Source of the DNA: Sphingobacterium thalpophilum
GTDB taxonomy: Bacteria > Bacteroidota > Bacteroidia > Sphingobacteriales > Sphingobacteriaceae
Assembly (NCBI GenBank): GCA_945865415.1
Contig: CAMBFY010000005.1
Span: forward strand, 1-32,076
DNA length: 32,076 nt
Direction of reading: 5' to 3'
In this document: one piece after another, positions 8,040 to 15,310 of the stretch
Numbering within the stretch: position 1 is the first letter of the stretch
Layout of the letters: the number at the start of each line of letters is the position of its first letter
Notes under the pieces: generated by a model
What the model saw: the letters and a program-made list of their open reading frames with translations, nothing else
Databases searched by the model: none
Told to the model about the DNA's origin: nothing
Made by a program: the position numbers and the translations under genes

Positions 8040-10496
8040 TCAGAATTTGTTAGCACCTACATGCACAATATCTGCAAACACTCCTGCTGCAGTAACCTCA
8101 GCTCCTGCACCCGGACCTTTAACAACCATTGGCCTTTCTTTGTAGCGATCAGTTATAAATGATATGATATTATCGCTTCCTGACAAGGCATAAAAAGGAT
8201 GTGTTTCGTCAACCATCTGAAGTCCGATATTAACCTTGCCATTCTCAAGCTTACCAATATACCTGAGCACTTTCTTGCCATTCTCAGCCTGCTTTTTCAT
8301 GCTTTCAAAAAAGCTATTCTCGGCCAGTAAAGTTTTATAGAAATCACCCACCGTATCAGCACCTAAACATGATTTTGGAAGCATACTTTCAATCTCTACG
8401 TCTGAAGCTTCAAGTTCATATCCGGCATCACGGGCAAGTATCAGCATCTTTCTCATAAAATCAGTGCCACGAAGGTCATCACGAGGATCGGGTTCAGTGT
8501 AGCCTTTCTCCTGAGCCTGCTTCACAATATCATGGAATGTTATATCACCTTTGTAGTTGTTAAAAATGTACGAAATAGTCCCGGAAAGTATTGCTTCAAT
8601 ACTTATAATCCGATCCCCGCTAATCATCAGATCTTTCAAGGTCTTTACAATAGGAAGACCCGCCCCTACATTGGTTTCATAGAAGAAATCTACCCCATGC
8701 AATCTTGCAGTATCCCTAAACAGTTTGTACTGTTCGAATGAAGAAGAATTCCCAATCTTATTACAGGTTACAATAGAAATATTTGAGCTGAATATCTCCT
8801 GATAATGTTCTATAGGTTTTAAACTCGCTGTATTATCTGCAAAAACACAGTTGGGAAGATTCATTGATTGCATCCTTTCTACAAAAAGAGAAAGGTCAGC
8901 CTGCTCACCTGTATTTTGCAATGTATCCTGCCAGTTTTCAAGTTCAATACCTTCTGCATCGAAAATCATCTTGCGGGTATTACCAATACCAACAACTTTG
9001 ATCTGTATTCCGTTATGCTTTTGAATAAAGTCTTTGTGTTCCAGTAATTGTTTGAATAAAGTAGTTCCAATATTTCCGGTACCCAGACAAAACACGTGCA
9101 AAGTTTTATTTAATTCAACAAAGAAAGCATCATGCACAGCGTTAAGACCTTTATTTAGGTCTTCCCTTGATATCACAACAGAAATATTATATTCTGAAGA
9201 TCCCTGAGCAATTGCCCTCACATTGATTCCGTTACGTCCCAATGAATGAAAAAGCTTACCTGAAATGCCGGGAGTTTGTTTCATATTTTCACCGACAATA
9301 GCGAGAACTGAAAGACCCTGTTCAAAAACAGGTGATTCGATCTTTTTGGCGAGCAACTCAAGTTCAAATTCCTGCTCAATCAATTGTTGTGCTCTGACCG
9401 CATCAGCAGGATGGATTGCAAAAGTGATACTGTGTTCTGAAGAAGATTGAGTAATAAGAATAACATTGATCTGTTCACGGGCAAGCAATGAAAAGAGTCG
9501 ACCGCTAAAACCCGCTTTACCAACCATTCCGCTCCCTTCCAGATTGATGATACTGATATCATTAATTGATGAAATTCCTTTTATGGCAAGGCTAGAATTT
9601 TCACAATCATGTCTGATGACGGAACCAGGAAACTCAGGCTCAAATGTATTCCGGATTACGATCGGAATTTTTTTCATAAACGCAGGTATCATCGTTGGAG
9701 GGTATATCACCTTGGCTCCAAAAAAAGATAACTCCATTGCTTCTGTGTAAGAAAGTTCAGGCAATGAAAAGGCCTTTTTAACCATTCTGGGATCTGCAGT
9801 CATCATTCCGTTCACATCAGTCCAGATCTCTATCTCCTCAGCATTCAGGGCTGATCCAAAGATGGCAGCTGTATAATCACTTCCTCCTCTACCTAGGGTA
9901 GTGATTCTACCCTCACTATTACTTGCAATGAAGCCGGTAACGAACAGCATTTTACCTGGATTATTATTGTAAAGATCTCTGATCAGGATCTCCGTAAGTT
10001 CCATATTCACACGTGCCTGTCCAAAAGTGCTGTCAGTTTTAATAAGATCTGCTGCATTGACGTAAATATCATCATCCGACTTCTGTCCGGCGATTTTACT
10101 GATCATAAATGTTGAACAACGCTCACCATAACTTAAAACCAAATCCCGGGTACGCGGAGTCAGTTCACGAAGAATTAAAACACCTTGCAAAAGATCTTCC
10201 AGTTCATTGAAGAGAATTCGAAGTTTTGTAAATACCGGATTTTGTTTTGGTACGGCTAATAATTCCTTAATCACCTCAAAATGACGTTCTTCCAGCTCCT
10301 TCAATTCATGGCTGAAAGTTCCACCCTGTGCAGCCTTATCAGCCATTGCCGACAAAAGATTCGTGACCCCGCTCATCGCTGAAAGAACAATAACCGGATT
10401 ACCTATCTGATTTTGTTCCTTTTCTATGATTTGTAATAACTTACTGATCGACTCAACCGATCCTACTGAGGTACCCCCGAACTTTAAAATTTTCAT
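8040..10496 (-). CDS. thrA: Bifunctional aspartokinase / homoserine dehydrogenase
   Basis: A fusion enzyme catalysing the first and third steps from aspartate to homoserine. It has 818 residues from ATG 10496 (MKILKFGGTSVGSVES). The kinase domain (about 1-300) shows KFGGTSVG, LSYGERCS and TLGRGGSDYTA. Two ACT-type regulatory repeats follow (about 310-460, with VILITQSSSEHSI and VRAIAQGSSEYNI). The dehydrogenase has its nucleotide loop GTGNIG at 472-477 and the catalytic region NVGAGLPIVKTLKDL. The frame stays open upstream to 10631, but that stretch covers the attenuator terminator and leader peptide, so the longer start is rejected. Feedback inhibition by threonine through the ACT repeats is expected from the family. 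Expression is controlled by the upstream attenuator. Confidence 0.96.
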   Translation of the reverse strand: MKILKFGGTSVGSVESISKLLQIIEKEQNQIGNPVIVLSAMSGVTNLLSAMADKAAQGGTFSHELKELEERHFEVIKELLAVPKQNPVFTKLRILFNELEDLLQGVLILRELTPRTRDLVLSYGERCSTFMISKIAGQKSDDDIYVNAADLIKTDSTFGQARVNMELTEILIRDLYNNNPGKMLFVTGFIASNSEGRITTLGRGGSDYTAAIFGSALNAEEIEIWTDVNGMMTADPRMVKKAFSLPELSYTEAMELSFFGAKVIYPPTMIPAFMKKIPIVIRNTFEPEFPGSVIRHDCENSSLAIKGISSINDISIINLEGSGMVGKAGFSGRLFSLLAREQINVILITQSSSEHSITFAIHPADAVRAQQLIEQEFELELLAKKIESPVFEQGLSVLAIVGENMKQTPGISGKLFHSLGRNGINVRAIAQGSSEYNISVVISREDLNKGLNAVHDAFFVELNKTLHVFCLGTGNIGTTLFKQLLEHKDFIQKHNGIQIKVVGIGNTRKMIFDAEGIELENWQDTLQNTGEQADLSLFVERMQSMNLPNCVFADNTASLKPIEHYQEIFSSNISIVTCNKIGNSSSFEQYKLFRDTARLHGVDFFYETNVGAGLPIVKTLKDLMISGDRIISIEAILSGTISYIFNNYKGDITFHDIVKQAQEKGYTEPDPRDDLRGTDFMRKMLILARDAGYELEASDVEIESMLPKSCLGADTVGDFYKTLLAENSFFESMKKQAENGKKVLRYIGKLENGKVNIGLQMVDETHPFYALSGSDNIISFITDRYKERPMVVKGPGAGAEVTAAGVFADIVHVGANKF

Positions 10497-10548
10497 TAGT
10501 GTATACTTATTTACATCCCCGCATGTGCGGAATTTCTTGAATTTTTGT

Positions 10549-10588
10549 AAAAAAAAACGCCTTCCCCTTTGTCGGAGGAAGGCGTTTT
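10549..10588 (-). terminator. Attenuator terminator ahead of thrA
   Basis: On the minus strand AAAACGCCTTCC (10588-10577) and GGAAGGCGTTTT (10565-10554) form a perfect 12-pair GC-rich stem with an 11-base loop. The T-tract begins within the 3' arm and runs unbroken through nine Ts (10557-10549). It lies between the leader peptide stop and the thrA ATG, the standard position for an attenuator. Confidence 0.93.
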
Positions 10589-10629
10589 GATGTTTTATGC
10601 TAAATTTACACCATACATTTACCTTCCCC
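10574..10629 (-). promoter_or_regulatory. Antiterminator pairing of the thr attenuator
   Basis: The minus-strand octamer GGGGAAGG occurs twice: in the leader-peptide codons (10629-10622) and in the 3' arm of the terminator (10567-10560). The terminator 5' arm CCTTCCTCC (10582-10574) can therefore pair with either copy, giving about eight pairs (one G-U) with the upstream copy. A ribosome stalled on the threonine codons would leave the upstream octamer free and block the terminator. A ribosome that reaches the stop at 10606 would cover it and allow termination. Confidence 0.8.
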
Positions 10630-10680
10630 AAGCATCAGCGTGGTAGTGATTGTTGTGGTGGTATAAAATGTTCTTATCAT
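10606..10680 (-). CDS. thrL: Threonine operon leader peptide
   Basis: A 24-codon reading frame from ATG 10680 to TAA 10606. After MIRTFY come four threonine codons, one isoleucine and three more threonines (TTTTITTT), then LMLGEGKCMV. Eight of 24 codons are threonine and two are isoleucine, the same logic as the enterobacterial ThrL, which is also a Thr/Ile run. The codons for Gly-Glu-Gly double as the antiterminator arm. No Shine-Dalgarno is visible, as is normal in this phylum. The function is regulatory: ribosome stalling when charged tRNA-Thr (and perhaps tRNA-Ile) is scarce lets transcription continue into thrABC. The peptide is too short for ordinary gene calling. Confidence 0.9.
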   Translation of the reverse strand: MIRTFYTTTTITTTLMLGEGKCMV

Positions 10681-10717
10681 TTTTTTACTGTGTAGTAAAT
10701 AACGGATTTAATTTTTG

Positions 10718-10739
10718 AATTCACAAATTCTTGTGAATT
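10718..10739. promoter_or_regulatory. Perfect inverted repeat between thrL and rsgA, possible operator
   Basis: AATTCACAA (10718-10726) and TTGTGAATT (10731-10739) are perfect nine-base arms with a four-base spacer. It lies 38 bases before the thrL start and 92 before rsgA, in an AT-rich divergent promoter region. The symmetry fits a dimeric regulator site, but I cannot name a regulator. Nothing else was recognised in 10681-10831 apart from a TAATTTTTG word (10709-10717) on the plus strand that resembles a -7 promoter element. Confidence 0.4.
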
Positions 10740-10831
10740 TATTTTAAATAATTAGTATTTTTTATTAAAATGATAATAAATAAGTCGTAAAATTATTGAT
10801 AGTGTAATCAGGAAGTATCTTATATGATCAA

Positions 10832-11752
10832 ATGCAAGGACTAGTTATAAAATCAACAGGAAGCTGGTATGAAGTTCAAACCGATGAGGGAAGAGCCATT
10901 AAATGCCGTATTAAGGGTAAGTTTCGAACCCTTGATATTAAAACAACCAATCCTGTTGCTGTAGGAGATCGTGTAACAATTCAGCCTGAACCCGATCAGG
11001 ATACGGGGCTTATTACCGACCTTGAGCCAAGAAAAAATTATATTATCCGAAAGTCAGTTAACCTCTCAAAGCAGGCACAGATTATTGCGGCAAATTTAGA
11101 TCAGGCTTTTCTTATTGTCACTCTGGCCTCTCCACGTACTTCACTGGGATTTATTGACCGGTTTCTTGTAACAGCTGAGGCCTATGATATACCTGCCAAA
11201 TTAATATTTAATAAACTCGACTTGTTTAGCGCTGAAGGTCTTGATATTTTAGATGACTACCAGTCAATTTATGAGCAGGCAGGCTACCCCTGTTACAGTG
11301 TTTCCGCATTAAAGGCAACAAATCTTGATCAGTTAAGAGGGCTTTTGAAAAATAAAGTAACGCTGGTCAGTGGGCATTCAGGTGTTGGAAAATCGACCCT
11401 AATTAATGCATTATTACCAGGCCATGAACTTAAAACTGGTGAGATCTCTGATTGGAGTGATAAAGGAAAACACACCACAACTTTTGCTGAGATGTTCAGA
11501 CTGCCTTTTGGCGGATACCTGATTGATACACCCGGAATACGTGAACTCGGTGTCTTCGATATTGAGAAGCAGGTACTCGGTCGATTATTTCCAGAAATCA
11601 GAAGGTTAATGGATGATTGCCGATTCAATAATTGCAGGCATCTCAACGAACCTGGATGCACTGTTATTGAGGCTCTGGAATCAGGTGAGTTAGAACCATC
11701 CAGATACGACAGCTACTTAAGTATTTACAATAATAACGACACCAGGGCATAA
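10832..11752 (+). CDS. rsgA: Ribosome small subunit-dependent GTPase A
   Basis: Assembly GTPase that checks maturation of the 30S subunit. It has 306 residues with the circularly permuted G domain typical of YjeQ/RsgA. An N-terminal OB fold (about 1-65, MQGLVIKSTGSWYEV) is followed by the G4 motif NKLD (127-130), then the P-loop GHSGVGKS (181-188) and G3 DTPG (232-235). A C-terminal zinc knuckle has ligands C263, C268, H270 and C276. The permuted order G4-G1-G3 is diagnostic. It is divergent from the thr operon. One base separates its stop from the dtd start, so rsgA, dtd and the pyrophosphohydrolase gene probably form one operon. Confidence 0.97.
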   Translation: MQGLVIKSTGSWYEVQTDEGRAIKCRIKGKFRTLDIKTTNPVAVGDRVTIQPEPDQDTGLITDLEPRKNYIIRKSVNLSKQAQIIAANLDQAFLIVTLASPRTSLGFIDRFLVTAEAYDIPAKLIFNKLDLFSAEGLDILDDYQSIYEQAGYPCYSVSALKATNLDQLRGLLKNKVTLVSGHSGVGKSTLINALLPGHELKTGEISDWSDKGKHTTTFAEMFRLPFGGYLIDTPGIRELGVFDIEKQVLGRLFPEIRRLMDDCRFNNCRHLNEPGCTVIEALESGELEPSRYDSYLSIYNNNDTRA

Positions 11753-11753
11753 G

Positions 11754-12206
11754 ATGAGAGCAGTGATTCAGCGGGTCAACAGCGCGACCTGTAGCATTGA
11801 GGGTAAAATCAGCGGACAAATTGGTAAGGGTTTTATGATACTGCTCGGTATTGAAGATAATGATACCGATGAAGACCTGAATTGGCTGGCACAAAAGATC
11901 AGCAACATGAGGATCTTTTCAGATGAGAATGGAATGATGAATAAAGCCTTGGTTGATGTGCAGGGTAATATTTTACTCATTAGTCAGTTCACCTTATTTG
12001 CCTCCACAAAAAAAGGAAACCGGCCGGGATTTACGCGTTCTGCTAAGCCCGAACTGGCTGTTCCCCTATATGAAAAAATGATCAGTGAGTTAGGTCAGCT
12101 TACTGGAACTAAAATCCAGACCGGGGTGTTCGGTGCAGATATGCAAATCAGTCTGGTAAATGATGGCCCGGTAACTATAATTATGGATACTAAATCACGG
12201 GAATAA
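11754..12206 (+). CDS. dtd: D-aminoacyl-tRNA deacylase
   Basis: Hydrolyses D-amino acids (and glycine on tRNA-Ala) from mischarged tRNAs, a proofreading role. It has 150 residues, the usual length. The two catalytic-pocket motifs are SQFTL at 77-81 and NDGPVT at 136-141 (family NxGPxT), the latter carrying the cross-subunit Gly-Pro. MRAVIQRV at the start is also diagnostic. It begins one base after the rsgA stop, which implies coupled translation, and is followed 16 bases later by the MazG-like gene. Confidence 0.97.
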   Translation: MRAVIQRVNSATCSIEGKISGQIGKGFMILLGIEDNDTDEDLNWLAQKISNMRIFSDENGMMNKALVDVQGNILLISQFTLFASTKKGNRPGFTRSAKPELAVPLYEKMISELGQLTGTKIQTGVFGADMQISLVNDGPVTIIMDTKSRE

Positions 12207-12222
12207 GTAAAAAATAATTCTT

Positions 12223-12549
12223 ATGACAATACAGGAAGCACAGCAAAATGTTGACGAATGGATCAGAACTACCGGGGTTCGGTATTTTAATGAACTAACT
12301 AATACCGCAATTCTAATGGAAGAGGTTGGAGAAGTTGCCCGAATTATGGCCAGAAAATATGGTGAGCAATCCTTTAAAAAATCAGATGAAAGTCATGATT
12401 TGGCAGATGAACTGGCCGATGTGCTATTTGTTCTTATCTGTCTTGCCAACCAGACTGGTGTAAATCTGACCGAAGCGCTCATAAAAAATATGGAAAAGAA
12501 AAATATCAGAGATGCCGACAGACATAAGAACAATGAGAAGTTGAAATAA
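12223..12549 (+). CDS. MazG-like nucleotide pyrophosphohydrolase
   Basis: A 108-residue all-alpha NTP pyrophosphohydrolase of the MazG/YpjD type. The metal-binding motifs are EEVGE (33-37) and ELADV (63-67), giving the EExxE...ExxD pattern that holds magnesium. Family members hydrolyse nucleoside triphosphates to monophosphates and pyrophosphate, often to clear non-canonical nucleotides; the exact substrate here cannot be read from sequence. It is the last gene of the rsgA-dtd group. It ends 36 bases from the convergent comB gene, with a degenerate palindrome between. Confidence 0.88.
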   Translation: MTIQEAQQNVDEWIRTTGVRYFNELTNTAILMEEVGEVARIMARKYGEQSFKKSDESHDLADELADVLFVLICLANQTGVNLTEALIKNMEKKNIRDADRHKNNEKLK

Positions 12550-12553
12550 CCCG

Positions 12554-12594
12554 AAGGCTGACAGGGTTTTGAAGCTTGTAAGCCTTTATGTCAG
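12554..12594. repeat. Degenerate copy of the GCTGACAGGG palindrome at a convergent gene end
   Basis: AAGGCT/AGCCTT (12554-12559 and 12581-12586) and CTGACA/TGTCAG (12558-12563 and 12589-12594) are two overlapping inverted pairs. Bases 12557-12570, GCTGACAGGGTTTT, are identical to part of the perfect palindrome at 5687-5719. The comB stop codon (12586-12588) and its last two codons lie inside the element. Confidence 0.5.
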
Positions 12595-13299
12595 TTTAAC
12601 CAGTCGATCTCCATCCAGCACAGGAATCCCCTTGGTAATATTCAGATTTAGACAAAATTTAATATCTTCCTCAATACCCAGCTTTTTCAGGCGCTCACTA
12701 TGGGAAGTTTTCTTCAAATAAGCATTCAGATCATCTTTGGCCATGATATACAGGTCTTCGGAAGCGATACCTGCATCATCTAAAGCATAATTTTCCTTAC
12801 TAAGGCAATGTACAACCCCACCTGCAAAAAGTGTATCCTCAAGGTTAACTTTATCCTTCCAGCCGGAACATAATAACAAAACGTCATTAGATTGGGATTT
12901 AAGCCAATTGCAGAGAGATTCAAGGTTTAAAAAAGAACCTATAACAATTTTATGGGCTCCGCGTGACAAGTTTATTGCATGTGTTCCATTAGTGGTAGTT
13001 AGCACAATAGTTTTACCCCCCACCTTTTCCCTCGTATACGAAAAAGGAGAGTTCCCAAAATCGAAACCATCAACAACCTCACCATTTCGCTCTGCGGCAA
13101 GCAGGTAACCGGTATGTCTGTAAGATTCGCATGCCTCAATGGTAGCGACAGGGATGATTGATTCTGCTCCATTTTCAATGCCGTAGCAAATTGAAGATGT
13201 TGCCCTGAAAATATCAATTACAACAACAATACTGTTAGTAAAATCGTGAAGATGAAGCAAAGCAGGTGTCAGACATACTTCGAGGTTACGTTTTTGCAT
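12586..13299 (-). CDS. comB: 2-phosphosulfolactate phosphatase family protein
   Basis: A 237-residue member of the ComB family, which dephosphorylates 2-phosphosulfolactate to sulfolactate, known from coenzyme M synthesis in methanogens and sulfolactate formation in some bacteria. Conserved blocks are VVIDIFRATSS (about 26-36), LLAAERNGEVVDGFDFGNSP (66-85) and IVLTTTNGTHAI (98-109), which form the family's magnesium/phosphate site. No other coenzyme M or sulfolactate gene (comA or comC) is nearby. The neighbours are gcvT (15 bases upstream, same strand) and rnhB, which do not explain it. Substrate assignment is by family only and is less certain than the family itself. Confidence 0.85.
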   Translation of the reverse strand: MQKRNLEVCLTPALLHLHDFTNSIVVVIDIFRATSSICYGIENGAESIIPVATIEACESYRHTGYLLAAERNGEVVDGFDFGNSPFSYTREKVGGKTIVLTTTNGTHAINLSRGAHKIVIGSFLNLESLCNWLKSQSNDVLLLCSGWKDKVNLEDTLFAGGVVHCLSKENYALDDAGIASEDLYIMAKDDLNAYLKKTSHSERLKKLGIEEDIKFCLNLNITKGIPVLDGDRLVKLT

Positions 13300-13314
13300 T
13301 TAGGGGATAGATTT

Positions 13315-14391
13315 TTATTTAAAAGGCATTTTTACCACCCTCGCTAATACTTTATTATCTCTAATCTTTATAAAAATATCCGTGCCAACCTTCGAGAAGC
13401 TTGTTTTGACATAACCCATACCTATACCCTTTTGAAGACTTGGCGATTGGGTTCCCGAAGTCACTTTACCTATTGCAATGCCAGCGTTGTCTACAATTTC
13501 ATAATCATGACGAGGAATACCTCTTTCGATCATCTCAAACCCAACAAGTTTACGTTCAACTCCATTTTGTTTTTGTGCAGCCAGATTTGCTGAGTTCACA
13601 AAATTCTTGCTGAACTTCGTGATCCAGCCAAGGCCTGCTTCAAGCGGAGAAGTAGTATCATCAATATCGTTTCCATACAAGCAGAAACCCATTTCTAACC
13701 GTAAGGTATCACGCGCTGCAAGTCCGATTGGTTTGATCCCATAAGGTGCGCCCGCTTTAAATATTTCATTCCAGATATGCTCTGAATGTTCTTTTTCGAA
13801 ATATAATTCAAAACCACCTGCGCCGGTATAGCCTGTTGCTGAGATCAATACATTTTCTACACCCGCAAACACGCCCTTTTTAAAAGTATAATACTCCATG
13901 GAAGAAAGATCGACCTCTGTTAAACTTTGAAGTGCTTCAATAGCTTTAGGGCCCTGAACTGCAAGCAGAGATGTTTGATCAGAGATGTTGATCATCTCTA
14001 CCCCGCCTGTATTATGTTTTGAGATCCAGTCCCAATCCTTTTCGATATTTGAAGCATTCACAACCAGCATATAGGTTTTTTCGTTAATACGATAAACCAG
14101 CAGATCATCAACAATACCACCCTCCTCATTAGGAAGACAGGAATACTGAACTTTACCGTCAAAAAGAGCAGAGGCATCATTTGAGCAAACTCTTTGAATA
14201 AGATCTAAAGCACCTTCTCCTTTTAAGATAAATTCACCCATGTGACTGACATCAAACACGCCTACACCATTTCTAACTGTTTCATGCTCGATGTTAATTC
14301 CATTATACTGGACAGGCATATTAAATCCGGCAAAAGGTACCATTTTGGCGCCAAGCTCAATATGGGTATCATTTAATGCAACACTTTTCAT
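13315..14391 (-). CDS. gcvT: Glycine cleavage system aminomethyltransferase (T protein)
   Basis: Takes the aminomethyl group from lipoyl-H protein and releases ammonia while loading methylene on tetrahydrofolate, feeding the same one-carbon pool used by MetF and MetH. It has 358 residues. [24 protein letters not shown] (44-54) and [18 protein letters not shown] form the folate pocket. [18 protein letters not shown] and PLEAGLGW are the T-protein signatures, and the C-terminal VKMPF is typical. gcvP and gcvH are not nearby, which is common in Bacteroidota. I looked for a glycine riboswitch upstream and saw none in the 90-base gap. Confidence 0.96.
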   Translation of the reverse strand: MKSVALNDTHIELGAKMVPFAGFNMPVQYNGINIEHETVRNGVGVFDVSHMGEFILKGEGALDLIQRVCSNDASALFDGKVQYSCLPNEEGGIVDDLLVYRINEKTYMLVVNASNIEKDWDWISKHNTGGVEMINISDQTSLLAVQGPKAIEALQSLTEVDLSSMEYYTFKKGVFAGVENVLISATGYTGAGGFELYFEKEHSEHIWNEIFKAGAPYGIKPIGLAARDTLRLEMGFCLYGNDIDDTTSPLEAGLGWITKFSKNFVNSANLAAQKQNGVERKLVGFEMIERGIPRHDYEIVDNAGIAIGKVTSGTQSPSLQKGIGMGYVKTSFSKVGTDIFIKIRDNKVLARVVKMPFK

Positions 14392-14481
14392 TATTCAGGA
14401 GGGATTATTACTATGCCAAAAGTAATTAAAAACGATTAAAAGCTGAGCTATAATTTCAGTGTAGTCTTATCCTTTTAGAAT

Positions 14482-15081
14482 TTATAATCCAAGGCTAGGC
14501 TGGGGATTACTGATTTGAAAGGTTTTGCGATGAAAAGGTGATAGGCCATAGGAAATTACTGCATGTCTATGCTTAATGGTGGGATATCCTTTATTGTTTG
14601 TCCAGTCATACTGCGGATAATCTTCTGCCAGGCCTAGCATATATTCGTCACGATAGGTTTTAGCTAAAATAGAGGCTGCAGCAATTGAGAAATACTTACT
14701 ATCCCCTTTTACAATACAATGATGCCCAACATCCTCAAAAGATTTGAATCGGTTACCGTCAACAATTATAAACTCTGGCCGGATTTGAAGTTTCCTGAGT
14801 GCAAGATGCATTGCGAAAATTGACGCATTCAAAATATTCATTTTATCTATTTCAGTATGATCAACTAATGCAACAGCATATGCCAGCGATTCCCGTTGTA
14901 CCACATCACGAAGTTCAAACCGGTCCTTTTCCTTGATTTTCTTAGAGTCGTTGAGTAGGGGGTGGGAAAAACTACGGGGCAGGATCACCGCAGCAGCAAA
15001 AACAGGCCCTGCAAGACATCCTCTTCCAGCCTCATCACAGCCTGCTTCAATATAATCCTGCTGAAAATACGGAAGAAGCAT
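14482..15081 (-). CDS. rnhB: Ribonuclease HII
   Basis: Cleaves RNA in RNA-DNA hybrids and excises single ribonucleotides from DNA. It has 199 residues. The catalytic acids are D16 and E17 in GCDEAGRGCLAGPV, D108 in IIVDGNRF, and D145 in KTYRDEYM. DSKKIKEKDR and the NKGYPTIKHRHAV segment are also typical of type 2 enzymes. It sits about 90 bases upstream of gcvT on the same strand. Confidence 0.96.
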   Translation of the reverse strand: MLLPYFQQDYIEAGCDEAGRGCLAGPVFAAAVILPRSFSHPLLNDSKKIKEKDRFELRDVVQRESLAYAVALVDHTEIDKMNILNASIFAMHLALRKLQIRPEFIIVDGNRFKSFEDVGHHCIVKGDSKYFSIAAASILAKTYRDEYMLGLAEDYPQYDWTNNKGYPTIKHRHAVISYGLSPFHRKTFQISNPQPSLGL

Positions 15082-15310
15082 AATTTATAGTTAACGTGAA
15101 CTAGACATAAAATTTAAAAACTCCATACCTCCATGCCGGCAGGGAAACACAGCAGTTTATAGCTTCCACCCTTCATTTATGACACATATAGTCTTGAAGC
15201 TTCGCTTCAATCTATGCTTCCTCTAAAGCAAAATAAAAGACCATCTATGTAGTTAAATACTAATCTTTAAAAATTTTTATATCGAACTCGCGCTATTTAC
15301 AACAATTTTA
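15082..15310. other. Intergenic gap between the SpoIIE-type phosphatase gene and rnhB
   Basis: No gene seen. It contains a small perfect hairpin, TTGAAGC-TTC-GCTTCAA (15194-15210), that could close the transcript of the phosphatase gene, which reads toward it. No T-run follows on the minus strand, so a terminator role is weak. Confidence 0.4.

Noticed and set aside
10497-10631. Upstream extension of the thrA reading frame
   Set aside because: It runs through the attenuator terminator and leader peptide, encodes a basic non-family segment, and the family start MKILKFGGTSVG is at 10496.
14392-14481. Glycine riboswitch before gcvT
   Set aside because: The 90-base gap lacks the tandem aptamer core and shows no matching conserved blocks.
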